A DNA stretch of 64,000 nucleotides from Alphaproteobacteria bacterium MarineAlpha3_Bin2 (GCA_002938315.1 PTLL01000001.1:28805-92804), one strand, 5' to 3'. Shown: positions 24,583 through 35,901, counted from the stretch's first letter. Notes: generated from the letters alone by a model not told the origin. Translations and numbers: made by a program.

Positions 24583-26706
24583 TTATTTCCCCGAGATGTC
24601 CTCGCCGGTGGCTTGATCGACGGATTTCAGGGACAGCTTGACCTTGCCCCGGTCATCGATACCGATCAACTTGACCTTCACTTCGTCACCGACATTAACG
24701 ACATCGGTGGTCTTGCCGACTCGTTCCGGCGCCAGTTCTGAAATATGAACAAGGCCGTCCTTAGCGCCCATGAAATTCACGAAGGCACCAAAGTCCATCG
24801 TCTTCACCACCTTGCCATTATAAATGGTGCCGATTTCCGGCTCCGCGGTGATCGACTTAATCCATTCGATGGCGGCGTCCGCCGCTTTTTGATCAACGGC
24901 GGCGACTTTCACGGTGCCGTCGTCTTCCAGGTCGATCTTGGCGCCCGTGGTTTCGCAAATTTCACGGATCATCTTGCCACCCGGTCCGATGACTTCGCGG
25001 ATTTTATCCTTGTTGATCTTCAAGGTGGTAATGCGTGGCGCATTGTCACTGACCGAAGCGCGGGCGGTATCAAGGCCCTTGGACATTTCACCCAGGATAT
25101 GGATGCGGCCATCACGGGCCTGCGCCAAGGCGATTTTCATGATCTCTTCGGTGATCGATGTGATCTTGATATCCATCTGCAACGAGGTAATGCCGCCATC
25201 GGTGCCAGCAACCTTGAAGTCCATGTCGCCCAGATGATCCTCATCACCGAGGATATCGGACAATACGGCAAAATCATCGCCTTCCTTGATCAGGCCCATG
25301 GCGATACCGGCCACGGGTTTGGTCAACGGAACGCCGGCATCCATCAGGGCCAGCGAGGTGCCGCACACGGTCGCCATCGAAGATGATCCGTTGGATTCCG
25401 TGATCTCGGAGACCACGCGGATGGTGTAGGGGAAATCCTCCTTGGACGGCAGCAACGGGTGAATGGCCCGCCAGGCTAGCTTTCCGTGACCGACTTCGCG
25501 CCTTCCGGTGAAGCCGAAACGGCCGGCCTCGCCCACCGAATAGGGCGGGAAGTTGTAATGCAGCAGGAAGTGTTCGCGGTAATCTTCGGCAAGGCCGTCG
25601 ATAATCTGCTCATCCTGTCCGGTGCCCAAGGTCGTCGTCACCAACGCCTGGGTCTCACCGCGGGTAAACAGGGCCGAGCCGTGTGTGCGGGGAAGGATGC
25701 CGGTTTCGACTTCGATTTGACGCACCGTCTTGGTGTCGCGGCCGTCGATTCGTTGTCCGGTTTTCAAGATATCCTGGCGGACAATGTCTTTTTCCAGCTT
25801 CTTGATGATGTCGCCCAAGGTGTCGGAAACCAGATCGGCGTCGAGCGAGTCATCGGCGGCGAGGGCTTCCTTAATTTTGGCTTTCGCCGCGCTTAATTTT
25901 TCGACACGGGCGGTTTTCGCGGTTTCCTTGTAGGCCGCACGAAGGTCAGCTTCACCCGCAGCCTTTGCCTTATCGGCGACGGCGTCCTTGCCTTCCGGTT
26001 CACCCGGCACTTCGCGGGGGTCCTTGGCGCAGGCTTCGGCCAATTCGATAATGGCGTCAATCACCGGCTGCATATTTTGGTGACCGAACATGACGGCGCC
26101 CAGCATGACTTCTTCGGACAATTCGTGCGCTTCCGATTCGACCATCAGCACCCCTTCGCGGGTGCCGGCGACGACCAGATTAAGGGCCGTCGATGGCATA
26201 TCATCCAGCGGCGGATTCAAAACATATTCGCCGTCGATGTAACCGACACGGGCGCCACCGATGGGGCCTGTGAAAGGCAGGCCGGAAATGGTCAGCGCCG
26301 CGGACGTGCCGATCATGGCAACGATATCCGGGTCATTTTCCAAATCGTGGGTCACCACCGTACAGATCACCTGGGTTTCGTTGCTGAACCCCTTGGCGAA
26401 CAACGGCCGAATTGGGCGATCGATCAGGCGTGACGTTAAAACTTCTTTTTCAGCCGGACGGCCTTCGCGTTTGAAAAAACCGCCGGGGATTTTACCCGCG
26501 GCAAAGGCCTTTTCCTGATAATGAACAGCCAATGGGAAAAAATCGATTCCCTGGCGTGGTTCGGATTCACCGACCACGGTGCACAGAACCTTGGTGTCGC
26601 CGTATGTCGCCATAACGGCCCCATCGGCCTGGCGGGCGATTTTACCGGTCTCTAAGACCAAGGGGCGTCCGCCCCACTCAATTTCTTTCTTAAACTCCTT
26701 AAACAT
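24583..26706 (-). CDS. pnp: Polyribonucleotide nucleotidyltransferase (PNPase)
   Basis: PNPase degrades RNA 3' to 5' by phosphorolysis, often within the degradosome. The 707 residues contain two RNase PH domains (about 1-210 and 310-540), a linking helical domain, a KH domain ([19 protein letters not shown] near 565) and an S1 domain ([19 protein letters not shown] near 628). Size is normal. It lies downstream of rpsO with a 143-base gap containing a hairpin, the arrangement seen from E. coli to alphaproteobacteria. Confidence 0.98.
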   Translation of the reverse strand: MFKEFKKEIEWGGRPLVLETGKIARQADGAVMATYGDTKVLCTVVGESEPRQGIDFFPLAVHYQEKAFAAGKIPGGFFKREGRPAEKEVLTSRLIDRPIRPLFAKGFSNETQVICTVVTHDLENDPDIVAMIGTSAALTISGLPFTGPIGGARVGYIDGEYVLNPPLDDMPSTALNLVVAGTREGVLMVESEAHELSEEVMLGAVMFGHQNMQPVIDAIIELAEACAKDPREVPGEPEGKDAVADKAKAAGEADLRAAYKETAKTARVEKLSAAKAKIKEALAADDSLDADLVSDTLGDIIKKLEKDIVRQDILKTGQRIDGRDTKTVRQIEVETGILPRTHGSALFTRGETQALVTTTLGTGQDEQIIDGLAEDYREHFLLHYNFPPYSVGEAGRFGFTGRREVGHGKLAWRAIHPLLPSKEDFPYTIRVVSEITESNGSSSMATVCGTSLALMDAGVPLTKPVAGIAMGLIKEGDDFAVLSDILGDEDHLGDMDFKVAGTDGGITSLQMDIKITSITEEIMKIALAQARDGRIHILGEMSKGLDTARASVSDNAPRITTLKINKDKIREVIGPGGKMIREICETTGAKIDLEDDGTVKVAAVDQKAADAAIEWIKSITAEPEIGTIYNGKVVKTMDFGAFVNFMGAKDGLVHISELAPERVGKTTDVVNVGDEVKVKLIGIDDRGKVKLSLKSVDQATGEDISGK

Positions 26707-26790
26707 CCTCTTTCTTCCTTCCTACGGACATCACGTTCTTTTCATCCAACGTAACCATACGGCATGGACCCAATGCCCATGCTCAATTAA

Positions 26791-26815
26791 GGGTTCGCCC
26801 CCGTGGACGGAACCC
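26791..26815 (-). terminator. rpsO-pnp intergenic hairpin
   Basis: GGGTTC and GAACCC form a 6-bp stem around a 13-base loop on the minus strand, followed by TTAATT. As the T-run is poor it may act as a weak terminator or processing site between rpsO and pnp. Confidence 0.45.
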
Positions 26816-26849
26816 GGTTTCATCATTTCTTTATCTGAGGGCACTGCCT

Positions 26850-27119
26850 CTACCGGCGCAGGTTAAGGCGCTTGATCAAGTCCTCGTAACGCTGGACCTG
26901 TTTTCTTTTTACATAGTCAAGCAACCTGCGGCGTTGGCCAACCATCATCAGCAAGCCACGGCGGGAATGAAAATCCTTTTTATGGGTTTTCAAGTGTTCG
27001 GTGAGGTTCGAAATGCGTTCCGATAGGATCGCAACCTGCACCTCCGGTGAACCTGTGTCGTCTTTCTTCGTCGCGAACTCTTTGATGAGTTCCTGCTTCC
27101 GCTCTGCGGTAATCGACAT
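26850..27119 (-). CDS. rpsO: 30S ribosomal protein S15
   Basis: S15 binds the central domain of 16S rRNA. The 89 residues have normal length and contain [21 protein letters not shown] and [21 protein letters not shown], the hallmark helices. It is placed between truB (15 bases upstream) and pnp, as in most proteobacteria. The start is ATG at 27119. Confidence 0.98.
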   Translation of the reverse strand: MSITAERKQELIKEFATKKDDTGSPEVQVAILSERISNLTEHLKTHKKDFHSRRGLLMMVGQRRRLLDYVKRKQVQRYEDLIKRLNLRR

Positions 27120-27133
27120 CGTATACTCCGAAT

Positions 27134-28060
27134 TTAAAAGTTCATAACGCGGAAGGGACGAATTTCCCCTCCTTTTATTTTAGCCAACGCGACCAGTCTT
27201 CCTTCAGCCATGGCACAAACGACGTCGCCCTGGCTGATGTTTTTAAAAGGAGACCGATTGGCCACCGGAAGAACCGGAACGGCTTGTCCTCGGCGCAACT
27301 TTCGAGCCTCTATTTCCGTCAGGGCCAGTGCCGGGATGTCGTCCAGCACGGTCTCAACGGGAAGCAGTTGCTCCAAGAGCGGCGCACTATGCCCCAGTGA
27401 TTCTAGTTTATCCAGTGAAATCGCATCATTTTCGTCAAATGGGCCCACCGCCACCCGCCGTAACGCCGAAACATAGCCCAGCGTTGCAAGTGAGACGGCA
27501 ATATCCCGGGCCAAAGAGCGCATATAAACGCCTTTGCCGGAGGTCACTTCAAACACCGCATGGTCCGCATTGGGCATGTCGAATAACCTCAAATTTTCAA
27601 TATGGACAATCCGGGATTTCATTTCGGGCGCCTGATCGGCCCTAGCCAGTTCATAGGCCCGTTTGCCATCAACCTTGATCGCCGAAAATACCGGCGGCAC
27701 CTGTTCGATGTCGCCAATGAACCGATCAAGAACGGCAACGATTTGTACTTTGGTCGGTCGGACATCGCTGGTTCCGGTGACCGTGCCCTCGGCGTCATCG
27801 GTATTGCGGGCTTCACCCCATCGAATGGTAAACCGGTATTTCTTTGACCCTTCCATGACGTAGGAAACGGTTTTCGTGGCCTCTCCCAACGCTAAGGGAA
27901 GTAACCCCGTCGCCAGCGGATCCAGGGTTCCGCCATGGCCGACTTTGGCGGCCCCGGTAATCCGCCGCACACGGCCGACAATGCCGTTGGAGCTGATTCC
28001 GGATGGTTTATCGATGACCAGCCAGCCGTGAATAGGTTTCCCGCGGCGCTTACGCCCCAT
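27134..28060 (-). CDS. truB: tRNA pseudouridine(55) synthase TruB
   Basis: TruB makes pseudouridine 55 in the T-loop of tRNAs. The 308-residue product starts [20 protein letters not shown] and has the catalytic Asp47 in [12 protein letters not shown], plus [17 protein letters not shown] and the [14 protein letters not shown] strand. I chose ATG 28060 because GGGGGA lies 8 bases upstream; this overlaps the rbfA end by 11 bases. A longer frame to 28105 lacks conservation. Confidence 0.96.
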   Translation of the reverse strand: MGRKRRGKPIHGWLVIDKPSGISSNGIVGRVRRITGAAKVGHGGTLDPLATGLLPLALGEATKTVSYVMEGSKKYRFTIRWGEARNTDDAEGTVTGTSDVRPTKVQIVAVLDRFIGDIEQVPPVFSAIKVDGKRAYELARADQAPEMKSRIVHIENLRLFDMPNADHAVFEVTSGKGVYMRSLARDIAVSLATLGYVSALRRVAVGPFDENDAISLDKLESLGHSAPLLEQLLPVETVLDDIPALALTEIEARKLRRGQAVPVLPVANRSPFKNISQGDVVCAMAEGRLVALAKIKGGEIRPFRVMNF

Positions 28061-28481
28061 CTTTTTTATCCCCCTGAATGTCCCCCCGGCACCCATCTGG
28101 GCCAAGATCTCGAGAAACGCTGGGATCCCTCAACAAATCATCGATGCGCTCAGCTTCATCAAAGGTGGTATCGGCAACGAAATTAAGGTTGGGCAAGCGT
28201 CTTAACTTTACGGCCTTGCCCACTTGGCGACGAACAAATGGCGCTGCCCGGTTAAGGGCATCTATCACGTCTGTTCCCTGGTCACCGCCTAGCGGGACCA
28301 CGAAAGCCGTGGCATTGCGAAGATCGGGGCTGATGCGAACCTCGGTGACGGTGATCGCGGCCTTACCCAGGCCAGGATCACGGATTTCGCCGCGTTCCAG
28401 AATCCACGCCAAGGCATGGCGGACTTCCTCGCCCACACGAAGCTGGCGTTGGCTGGGGGCCTTGGCATCCCCTTTTATCAT
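28050..28481 (-). CDS. rbfA: Ribosome-binding factor A
   Basis: RbfA is a KH-fold factor that helps 16S rRNA maturation in the 30S subunit, important in cold. The 143 residues include RQLRVGEEVRHALAWIL, VTVTEVRISPDLRNATAFV-type strands and the LRRLPNLNFVADTTFDEAERIDDLL end. It lies between infB and truB, whose start it overlaps. The C-terminal tail is charged and probably disordered. Confidence 0.95.
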   Translation of the reverse strand: MIKGDAKAPSQRQLRVGEEVRHALAWILERGEIRDPGLGKAAITVTEVRISPDLRNATAFVVPLGGDQGTDVIDALNRAAPFVRRQVGKAVKLRRLPNLNFVADTTFDEAERIDDLLRDPSVSRDLGPDGCRGDIQGDKKDGA

Positions 28482-28534
28482 GGTGTCCTCAATTGGCTAG
28501 GTTACGGCGTCGTGATTTCAGCCGAAAGCCTGGG

Positions 28535-31039
28535 CTACAGTTCCCGCGAGATTTCTTCAGTTTCGAAACATTCGACCATGTCACCAACTTCAAGGTCATG
28601 GAAATTAGCAAACCCCATACCGCATTCGGTGCTGTCTTTGACTTCCTTGGCGTCGTCCTTGAACCGCTTTAATTGGCTAAGTTCGCCCTCATGAATGACA
28701 ATTTCATCACGCACCACCCGCACCTTGGCGCCGCGGCGGACCACGCCTTCGGTAACCATACAGCCGGCGATCTTGCCGACCTTGGAAATGTTGAAAACCT
28801 CGCGGATTTCGGCATAGCCCAGGAGATTTTCCTTGATCGTCGGGGCCAACATTCCGGAAAGGGTTTTCTTCAAATCATCGAGAAGATCATAAATGATAGA
28901 ATAGTAACGGATTTCAACATTGTCTTGGCGCGCCAATTCGCGGGCCTGGAAATTTGCGCGGACGTTAAAGCCAATGACGACGCCGCCTGATGCATTGGCA
29001 AGGGTTATGTCGGATTCGTTAATGCCCCCGACACCAGAATGCAGAACATGGGCCTTAACCTCATCGGTGGCCATATTATTTAGGGCTCCGATAATTGCTT
29101 CCACCGATCCCTTCACGTCGGCCTTGATAACCACCGGCAGCATTTGAAGATCGCTGCCTTCTTTGATTTTTTCGAACATCTGTTCGAGGGTCCCGCGGGC
29201 GCCGGCAACGGCTTTTTCATCACGAATGCGGCGCTGACGGAAATCGACGACTTCCCGCGCTCGACCTTCGCTTTCGACAACCGCGACTTCTTCGCCGGCG
29301 TTGGGGGTGCCGTTAAGGCCCAGGACTTCCACCGGCATGGAAGGCCCGGCTTCATCCAGGTTTTCACCATGGACATCGATGAGGGCCCGGACGCGTCCCC
29401 ATTCGTCGCCAGCGACGAAAATATCGCCGACCTTGAGGGTGCCGCGCTGAACCAGGACCGTCGCCACGGAACCACGGCCTTGTTCCATTTTAGCCTCGAC
29501 CACAACCCCTTCCGCCGAACGGTCGGGGTTGGCCTTCAGGTCCATCAATTCCGCCTGCAACAGGATGGTTTCTTCCAGTTTATCCAGATTCGTTTTCTCG
29601 GTCGCTGAAACCTCGACGGCCAAAACATCACCGCCCATTTCCTCGAGCACCAGATCATGCTGCAAAAGATCGGTGCGGATCCGGGCAGGGTTGGCGCCTT
29701 CCTTGTCGATTTTATTAATGGCGACAATGATCGGCACTTTAGCCGCCTTGGCGTGATCAATGGCTTCTATGGTCTGCGGCATGACGCCGTCATCAGCGGC
29801 GACGCAAAGCACCACGAGATCGGTGACATTGGCGCCACGGGCACGCATCTCCGTAAAAGCGGCATGGCCCGGTGTATCAATAAACGAAATTTTTGCGCCG
29901 GACGACAAGGTGACTTGATAGGCACCGATATGCTGCGTGATGCCGCCCTTCTCATGCGCCGCGACATCGGTTTCACGGATGGCGTCCAGAAGCGACGTTT
30001 TGCCGTGATCAACATGCCCCATCACCGTAACCACGGGCGGGCGCGAAACCAGGGACGCGGTATCGTCTTCCTCTCCCTTGAGACCCAATTCCACATCGGA
30101 TTCGGAAACGCGTTTCAAATTGTGCCCGAATTCCGCAACCACAAGTTCCGCCGTATCGGCATCAACGATTTGGGTAATCGTTGCCATCACGCCCATATTC
30201 ATTAACGTCTTGATAACATCAACGGAACGTTCGGCCATGCGGTTGGCCAATTCCTGAACAGTGATCGTTTCCGGGATAATAACGTCGCGAATGATTTTCT
30301 TGCCTTCTGAAAGATGCTCCTGTTGTTGTTGCTTTTCCTTCTCTCGGGCGCGCTTGATGGAAGCCAGTGACCGGGTTCGTTCCTCGCTGTCCCCAAGGGC
30401 CTCGGCAATTGTCAATTTTCCAGAGCGGCGACGGGGTTCAGTCCTACGCACCGGCGGCGGACGCTGTCCATCCCGATTCGAGCCACGCTTTACACGCCCT
30501 TTTTTCTCTGCTTCGGCTTCACCACCGTCGATCGCTTCCAGTTTAGCGGCGGCGGCGGATGCCGCGGCTTTCGCCTGTTCCTCACGCTTAGCTTCCTCGG
30601 CCTCGGATTTCTTATCAGAACCGAGCTCCGATGGGACGGCTTGGTCAGGTTTGGCAGTCGGCGGTGCGGCCTTTTCTTTTTCGGTCAATTTTGCCCCTTC
30701 AAGGGCGCGGGCGCGGGATGCCTTTTCCTCCTCCGTTAATGTCGGGGCGCCGCTGGCCGGAGCCGCCGTCTCTACCTCTACATCAGGGGCGCGTTCATCT
30801 TCTTCCGGAACCTGCTCTTCGGCGACGGGGTCTTTTTCGGCGGGAATTTCAGCCATATGGCCACCGGCATCGGGGGCGAAGGTCCGTTTTTTGCGCACCT
30901 CAACAGTGACCATCCTGGAGCGGCCATGGGAAAAGTTCTGGCGGACCTGTCCGGTCTCAACCGTTTTTTTCAGCTCTAGTTTACCCGGCCTGGATAGGCC
31001 CAGCTTTTTGCCTTCTTTTTGCTTTTCGGTTTCGGCCAT
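28535..31039 (-). CDS. infB: Translation initiation factor IF-2
   Basis: IF-2 is the GTPase that brings initiator tRNA to the 30S subunit. The 834 residues have a long acidic and basic low-complexity N-terminus (about 1-260), an IF2-N helix-bundle segment ([20 protein letters not shown]), the G domain with G1 GHVDHGKT at 341-348, G3 DTPGH and G4 NKID, then domains II to IV. The C-terminal initiator-tRNA domain is complete. It follows ylxR by 73 bases. Confidence 0.98.
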   Translation of the reverse strand: MAETEKQKEGKKLGLSRPGKLELKKTVETGQVRQNFSHGRSRMVTVEVRKKRTFAPDAGGHMAEIPAEKDPVAEEQVPEEDERAPDVEVETAAPASGAPTLTEEEKASRARALEGAKLTEKEKAAPPTAKPDQAVPSELGSDKKSEAEEAKREEQAKAAASAAAAKLEAIDGGEAEAEKKGRVKRGSNRDGQRPPPVRRTEPRRRSGKLTIAEALGDSEERTRSLASIKRAREKEKQQQQEHLSEGKKIIRDVIIPETITVQELANRMAERSVDVIKTLMNMGVMATITQIVDADTAELVVAEFGHNLKRVSESDVELGLKGEEDDTASLVSRPPVVTVMGHVDHGKTSLLDAIRETDVAAHEKGGITQHIGAYQVTLSSGAKISFIDTPGHAAFTEMRARGANVTDLVVLCVAADDGVMPQTIEAIDHAKAAKVPIIVAINKIDKEGANPARIRTDLLQHDLVLEEMGGDVLAVEVSATEKTNLDKLEETILLQAELMDLKANPDRSAEGVVVEAKMEQGRGSVATVLVQRGTLKVGDIFVAGDEWGRVRALIDVHGENLDEAGPSMPVEVLGLNGTPNAGEEVAVVESEGRAREVVDFRQRRIRDEKAVAGARGTLEQMFEKIKEGSDLQMLPVVIKADVKGSVEAIIGALNNMATDEVKAHVLHSGVGGINESDITLANASGGVVIGFNVRANFQARELARQDNVEIRYYSIIYDLLDDLKKTLSGMLAPTIKENLLGYAEIREVFNISKVGKIAGCMVTEGVVRRGAKVRVVRDEIVIHEGELSQLKRFKDDAKEVKDSTECGMGFANFHDLEVGDMVECFETEEISREL

Positions 31040-31112
31040 TTATTCAACGATCCTTTTTAGGGTGCATGAATACCCCGTTCTCATTTTTATCGTCTTAAAT
31101 TTCGGACCAACC

Positions 31113-31757
31113 TTACCGGCTGAACCCACGAAATACCATCAATCGGCCCGTTTCCCGCAACAGGCGTTCAGCCAATCGGCCTTCATTCATCACCACATGG
31201 ACGGCGTTATCCCGTCCCAAGGCCTTACCCAGTTCGGCAGCGGTGAAAACGTCCACCAATGCCATACCCGATGCTAACGCCTTGATCTTGTCTCGCCCAT
31301 CATCGGCGCCGTCACCGGCTTGGAGCAAAACGCCGCCCTTATTCTTACGCAACCGGGTCTTTACCTTTTCAAATCCGGCGACCACCTCACCGGCCCGCCG
31401 GGCCAAGCCTAAATAATCCAGGCACCGGCGCACCATAATGCCATCCAAATGACCGGCCAAGTCGGCGGGAACCTTTACGCTCCGACGAGCGGCCCTGGCA
31501 AATAATCCTTTATCGCAGGCTGTATTTACCATATCGCGCTCGCCACTCAACCATAAACCCCGCCCCGGCAACCTTTCTTCCAGATCGGGCACCAAATTGT
31601 CATCGGGTCCGATTACAAAGCGAAACATCTCATCCTTTGGCCTTTGGTCGCCTGAAACGATGCAGGTTCTAAACTGCGACGCACCTCCCGAAAGTTTTTC
31701 GGGTTCTATTTCGGACGATGGTTTGCGGCCAGGAGACTTTTTAGGGCGCCTACCTAT
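31113..31757 (-). CDS. ylxR: YlxR/L7Ae-like RNA-binding protein with apparent AUA start
   Basis: The protein joins an N-terminal YlxR (DUF448) domain to an L7Ae-like C-terminal domain ([23 protein letters not shown] onward), a pairing common in alphaproteobacteria. The diagnostic stretch [22 protein letters not shown] is encoded from 31664 to about 31601, upstream of the first ATG at 31628. In that frame there is no ATG, GTG, TTG or CTG back to the TAA within nusA. The only sensible start is ATA at 31755-31757, 7 bases after AGGAGG and overlapping the nusA TAG. It gives 214 residues starting (M)[15 protein letters not shown]. The alternative is the shorter ATG form, which cuts the domain and has no SD. 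Confidence 0.82.
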   Translation of the reverse strand: MGRRPKKSPGRKPSSEIEPEKLSGGASQFRTCIVSGDQRPKDEMFRFVIGPDDNLVPDLEERLPGRGLWLSGERDMVNTACDKGLFARAARRSVKVPADLAGHLDGIMVRRCLDYLGLARRAGEVVAGFEKVKTRLRKNKGGVLLQAGDGADDGRDKIKALASGMALVDVFTAAELGKALGRDNAVHVVMNEGRLAERLLRETGRLMVFRGFSR

Positions 31758-33379
31758 TTTTTATCCTCCTCGCCAACTTCGACGTTTTCTGCTCCATCGT
31801 CTTTGGAGACATCCTTAGCACCCTCTTCCGCATCGTCACCCTCCGCTGGCTCTTCATCCTCAAACCAATGGGCGCGCGCGGCCATGATGATTTCGTTGGC
31901 ATTGGCTTCCTTCAAGGTTCCCACCGGTGCGAATTCCATCAATTCATCAGTCGCCAGGTCGGCTAGATTGTCGCGGGTTATGACGCCATTCTCACCAAGC
32001 GCGACCAACAATTCCGGCGTCAAGCCTTCGACTTCGGCCAGATCGTCGCTGACTTTCAGTTCCTTGCGCCGCTTGGCCAATTCTTCGTCCTTAGCCGCCA
32101 AGAAGGCGCGGGCGCGTTGCCGCAATTCTTCGGAAATTTCCTCATCAAAACCCTCAATGCCAACCATATCCTCGACGGGCACGAAGGCCACTTCCTCGAC
32201 CGAGGAAAAACCCTCGGTGACCAGAAGATGGGCGATGACATCGTCTACATCCAGGGCATCCACAAACATCTGGGAACGGGTCTTGAATTCATCATTGCGG
32301 CGATCGGATTCTTCGGCTTCGGTCAGTATGTCGATATCCCAACCTGAAAGTTGCGAGGCCAGCCGCACATTTTGGCCGCGTCGGCCGATGGCAAGAGAAA
32401 GCTGTTCATCGGGAACTACCACCTCAATACGATTGGCCTCTTCATCCAGAACAACCTTGGCAACTTCCGCCGGCGCCAACGCATTAACGATAAAGGAGGC
32501 GTGGTCAGGCGACCATTGGATGATGTCGATCTTTTCCCCCTGAAGTTCGCCAACAACGGCCTGCACCCGGGATCCCCTCATGCCGATACACGGACCGACC
32601 GGATCGATGCTGGAATCGTGTGACAGTACCGCAATCTTGGCGCGGGAACCAGGATCCCTGGCCACCGCCTTAATTTCAATAATTCCGTCATAAATCTCCG
32701 GCACCTCTTGGGAAAATAATTTTGCCATGAACTGAGGATGGGCGCGGGACAGAAAAATCTGGGGGCCGCGGGTTTCTTCGCGGACATCGACGATGTACGA
32801 ACGCACCCTGTCACCGGTGTTGAAGTGTTCACGAGGAATCGATTCGTCCCGGCGCAGTATCGCTTCGGCGCGGTTCAAATCGACAATAACGTTTCCGTAT
32901 TCGATCCGCTTGACCAAGCCGTTAACGACCTCGCCGATACGATCCTTGTATTCATCAAATTGGCGGCTGCGCTCAGCTTCACGAACCCTTTGCACAATCA
33001 CTTGCTTGGCCGTCTGGGCGGCGATGCGCCCAAAGTCGATCGGCGGCAGAGCATCGACCATGTAATCGCCAATTTCAGCATCCGACTTGACCTTCTTAGC
33101 CGCCTCAATATCCATCTGGGTGGCTTCGTTTTCGACCTCCTCGGGGGTATCCACGACTTCCACATACCGGGCGAGGTTTATTTCACCCGTTGAGCGGTCA
33201 ATGTTGGCGCGAATGTCGTGTTCATGGCCGTATTTGGAGCGCCCGGCCTTCTGGATCGCCTGCTCCATAGCCTCAAGCACCTCATCGCGATCAATCCCCT
33301 TGTCGCGGGCAACGGTTTCGGCCACTTCAATTAACTCGGGCCGCGTCTGTGCGGCGCTTGTTTCCATGCTTTTGCTCAT
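31754..33379 (-). CDS. nusA: Transcription termination/antitermination factor NusA
   Basis: NusA binds RNA polymerase and RNA, modulating pausing, termination and antitermination. The 541 residues have the N-terminal polymerase-binding domain, an S1 domain ([19 protein letters not shown] near 160), two KH domains ([29 protein letters not shown]) and the acidic repeats and tail ending VEVGEEDKK. Order rimP-nusA-ylxR-infB is canonical. Its TAG overlaps the ylxR start. Confidence 0.98.
   Translation of the reverse strand: MSKSMETSAAQTRPELIEVAETVARDKGIDRDEVLEAMEQAIQKAGRSKYGHEHDIRANIDRSTGEINLARYVEVVDTPEEVENEATQMDIEAAKKVKSDAEIGDYMVDALPPIDFGRIAAQTAKQVIVQRVREAERSRQFDEYKDRIGEVVNGLVKRIEYGNVIVDLNRAEAILRRDESIPREHFNTGDRVRSYIVDVREETRGPQIFLSRAHPQFMAKLFSQEVPEIYDGIIEIKAVARDPGSRAKIAVLSHDSSIDPVGPCIGMRGSRVQAVVGELQGEKIDIIQWSPDHASFIVNALAPAEVAKVVLDEEANRIEVVVPDEQLSLAIGRRGQNVRLASQLSGWDIDILTEAEESDRRNDEFKTRSQMFVDALDVDDVIAHLLVTEGFSSVEEVAFVPVEDMVGIEGFDEEISEELRQRARAFLAAKDEELAKRRKELKVSDDLAEVEGLTPELLVALGENGVITRDNLADLATDELMEFAPVGTLKEANANEIIMAARAHWFEDEEPAEGDDAEEGAKDVSKDDGAENVEVGEEDKK
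31755..31769 (-). promoter_or_regulatory. Shine-Dalgarno and AUA start of ylxR inside nusA end
   Basis: On the minus strand AGGAGG is followed by ATAAAAA and then ATAG. The ATA is in the ylxR frame and TAG is the nusA stop, so they share two bases, as an ATGA junction does elsewhere in this window. The spacing of 7 bases is ideal. Confidence 0.6.
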
Positions 33380-33385
33380 CGTCTC

Positions 33386-33868
33386 TTAACTCTCCTCCGC
33401 TGCCGAGATCAAATCGTCGGTCATCAGTAATTTCGCCTTGTGAATGTCGGGATGAAGCAAATTCACCTCTTCGCCATCCACCAATATTTTTACGACATCG
33501 TCCTTAACGCCCAGCAATTTCCCTTTGAAACGGCGCCGGCCATCTAGGGGCCGATTGATTTCAATCTTCGCCTGAAACCCTAGGAATCTTTCGAAATCTT
33601 TTATCCTGACTAGGGGCCGGTCAATTCCCGGTGACGACACCTCCAGGGTGTAGGCCCCCTTGATCGGGTCATCGACCTCAAGAAGCGTCGAAATCGCCCG
33701 GCTGACGGAAGCACAATCATCAACCGTCATCCCTTGGCCATCTTTGCGTTCCACCATGACCTGCATCAACATCATTTCCTTACCGGACATTTGCACCCGG
33801 ACAATGTTGAAACCCAGTTCATCGACAATCGGTTCGATCAGGTCTTGGATGCGGTTGGACATATCCAA
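33386..33868 (-). CDS. rimP: Ribosome maturation factor RimP
   Basis: RimP assists 30S assembly. The 160-residue form shows IEPIVDELGFNIVRVQMSG, VEVDDPIKGAYTLEVSSPG-type segments and the C-terminal SH3-like fold with RPLDGRRRFKGKLLGV. I prefer the TTG at 33868 because GGAGG lies 9 bases upstream; the ATG at 33862 is nearer but its SD distance (15) is too long. It lies 6 bases upstream of nusA, at the head of a large translation operon. Confidence 0.92.
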   Translation of the reverse strand: MDMSNRIQDLIEPIVDELGFNIVRVQMSGKEMMLMQVMVERKDGQGMTVDDCASVSRAISTLLEVDDPIKGAYTLEVSSPGIDRPLVRIKDFERFLGFQAKIEINRPLDGRRRFKGKLLGVKDDVVKILVDGEEVNLLHPDIHKAKLLMTDDLISAAEES

Positions 33869-33882
33869 AAGGAGATTCCTCC

Positions 33883-33911
33883 AAAAACAAAAGGCGGGCC
33901 ACCGGCCCACC
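33883..33911 (-). terminator. Strong intrinsic terminator in the rimP leader
   Basis: On the minus strand GGTGGGCC (33904-33911), loop GGT and GGCCCGCC (33893-33900) form an 8-bp stem with one G-T pair. TTTTGTTTTT follows (33883-33892). It ends only 14 bases before the rimP start, so besides ending trmB it may attenuate the rimP-nusA operon. Confidence 0.8.
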
Positions 33912-33945
33912 CATCAATCCCACCTAATTTTTCGGACTAAACGAG

Positions 33946-33965
33946 TACGTTCGCTACTGAACGTA
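33946..33965 (-). promoter_or_regulatory. Stem-loop at the 5' end of the rimP leader
   Basis: TACGTTC and GAACGTA form a perfect 7-bp stem with a 6-base loop. It would sit at or just after the transcription start given by the 33971-33999 promoter, about 35 bases ahead of the terminator hairpin. Confidence 0.5.
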
Positions 33966-33970
33966 AGGGG

Positions 33971-33999
33971 TATATATACCGATGGCCTCTTGAATTCAA
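33971..33999 (-). promoter_or_regulatory. Sigma-70 promoter of the rimP-nusA-infB operon
   Basis: On the minus strand TTGAAT (33994-33999) and TATATA (33971-33976) are 17 bases apart. The predicted start near 33964 gives a leader of about 95 bases to rimP. Confidence 0.65.
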
Positions 34000-34015
34000 T
34001 GGTTTTTGACGTTTC

Positions 34016-34729
34016 TCACGCGGACGACCGCGAAACCCTGGAAAAGCAGAGATAGGCCGGATGATTACCCTTTGCCTTGGCTTTTCTTTCGTAGCGTGTC
34101 TCCACCCAGTCTGATGGCGGTACGCCCCAATCCTGCTTCGATCGTGCATCCCAAATGAGTTCGTCTTTGGCGGTCAGATGATCCAACATCCAATTCACAT
34201 AACCCATATGGTCGCTAGCAAGCCGAAGAACGCCATCATCCTTCAAGAGGCGGATCAACTGCACCAAGGTATCGTCGCTGATAAAGCGTCGGCGGTGGTG
34301 ACGTTTTTTCGGCCACGGGTCTGTAAACAACGCAACAATCCTTCCGAAAACCGCGTCAGTCAAAACCGGGAAAAGCTTTCTCACATCGTCGTTAAAAATG
34401 CGGATATTGGTGAGACCGCCACGATCAATCAAACTCAAAACATTGGCGACGCCATTAACGAAGGGCTCACACCCAATAAACCCGATATCCGGGTGAGCCG
34501 CGGCCTGGGCGGCAAGATGTTCGCCGCCACCGAATCCGACTTCGAGCCATAAATCGCTGACCGGGCTAGCGAATACGGCCTCTAGGTTCAGGGGGCCGCC
34601 GTCCGCAGGCAGCGCCAACCTAAGGTGTGGCAAAAGATCATCAATTAGGGCCTGACGGTTGGGGCGCAATTTATGGCCACGGCGGCGGCCGTAAAACTGC
34701 GGCCCGTCTTGTTTTTTATTGCCGGTCAA
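34016..34729 (-). CDS. trmB: tRNA (guanine(46)-N7)-methyltransferase TrmB
   Basis: TrmB methylates G46 in the tRNA variable loop. The 237 residues include the SAM loop [25 protein letters not shown] and the catalytic [15 protein letters not shown] motif. It starts with TTG at 34729, sharing bases with the metK TGA (TTGA junction). Placement after metK and before rimP is typical of Rhodospirillales. Confidence 0.95.
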   Translation of the reverse strand: MTGNKKQDGPQFYGRRRGHKLRPNRQALIDDLLPHLRLALPADGGPLNLEAVFASPVSDLWLEVGFGGGEHLAAQAAAHPDIGFIGCEPFVNGVANVLSLIDRGGLTNIRIFNDDVRKLFPVLTDAVFGRIVALFTDPWPKKRHHRRRFISDDTLVQLIRLLKDDGVLRLASDHMGYVNWMLDHLTAKDELIWDARSKQDWGVPPSDWVETRYERKAKAKGNHPAYLCFSRVSRSSA

Positions 34730-35901
34730 CTGGCCCCGAAGGCCGACTTCAAATCATCGACCAGATCCGTGCGTTCCCACGAAAATCCGCCGTCCTCATC
34801 TGGCGCCCGGCCGAAGTGGCCATAGGCGGCGGTGCGGGCATAAATGGGCCGGCTGAGTTTCAAGTGCTCGCGAATGCCGCGCGGCGAAAGATCGACCATT
34901 TCTTGGAGGACCTTGGACAATTTTTCTTCGTCCACTTGCCCGGTTCCGTTGGTGTCTATGTATACCGACAGCGGTTTCGACACGCCGATGGCATAAGCAA
35001 CCTGAATGGTGCAGGACTGTGCCAGCCCGGCGGCAACCACATTTTTGGCAACATAGCGCGCGGCGTATGCCGCCGACCGGTCGACCTTGGTCGGGTCCTT
35101 GCCGGAAAAAGCGCCGCCCCCGTGGGGCGCCGAACCGCCATAGGTATCAACGATGATCTTGCGGCCGGTCAGGCCGGCATCGCTGTCCGGACCGCCGACG
35201 ACGAACCGTCCCGTCGGATTGACATAGAATTCCGGTTCTTCGCACATCCAGTCCTCAGGCAGGACGCCAACAACGTGGGGGCGGACGATTTCGCGGACTT
35301 CGTCCTGGCTCATATCCTCAATATGCTGGGTCGAAACGACGACGGAAGCCGCGCGGACCGGTTTGCCGTCAACATATTCCAACGTCACCTGGCTTTTTGA
35401 ATCCGGACCTAAGCCGGTTTCCGCGCCGGAATGACGGGCTTCGGCCAGGGACCGTAAAATAGCGTGAGAAAAATGGATCGGCGCCGGCATCAACACATCA
35501 GTCTCCGTGCAGGCATGGCCGAACATCAATCCCTGATCACCAGCGCCTTCATCCTTATTCCCCGACGCATCGACGCCCTGAGCGATATCCGCCGACTGGG
35601 AATGCACATAAACGTCCACTTTAGCCTTTTCCCAGTGGAACCCATCTTGTTCATAACCGATGTCCTTGATGGCAGCTCGAGCAATGTCTTCCATCACATC
35701 CGCGGTAATTGTATCCGGGCCACGGACCTCACCGGCCAGGACGACCCGATTGGTGGTGCATAAAGTTTCAACGGCGACCCTGGAAAGGGGGTCTGCGCCG
35801 AGAAACTTATCGACGACGGCATCGGAAATCCGATCGGAAATTTTGTCCGGGTGACCCTCGGACACAGACTCGCTGGTGAAAAGAAAATTATCTTTGCTCA
35901 C
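34726..35901 (-). CDS. metK: S-adenosylmethionine synthase
   Basis: MetK makes SAM from methionine and ATP. The 391 residues have the N-terminal [20 protein letters not shown], the [13 protein letters not shown] region and the loop [19 protein letters not shown] that binds ATP phosphates. The start is GTG at 35901, with AAGGGA seven bases upstream; extending to 36024 adds residues unlike the family. Upstream 35902-36153 is about 250 bases without a gene or a riboswitch that I recognise. Confidence 0.97.
   Translation of the reverse strand: MSKDNFLFTSESVSEGHPDKISDRISDAVVDKFLGADPLSRVAVETLCTTNRVVLAGEVRGPDTITADVMEDIARAAIKDIGYEQDGFHWEKAKVDVYVHSQSADIAQGVDASGNKDEGAGDQGLMFGHACTETDVLMPAPIHFSHAILRSLAEARHSGAETGLGPDSKSQVTLEYVDGKPVRAASVVVSTQHIEDMSQDEVREIVRPHVVGVLPEDWMCEEPEFYVNPTGRFVVGGPDSDAGLTGRKIIVDTYGGSAPHGGGAFSGKDPTKVDRSAAYAARYVAKNVVAAGLAQSCTIQVAYAIGVSKPLSVYIDTNGTGQVDEEKLSKVLQEMVDLSPRGIREHLKLSRPIYARTAAYGHFGRAPDEDGGFSWERTDLVDDLKSAFGAS

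Noticed and set aside
30261..31277. 338-codon plus-strand reading frame opposite infB
   Set aside because: Ser- and Ala-rich low-complexity product, wholly antisense to the clear IF-2 N-terminus, with no family resemblance.
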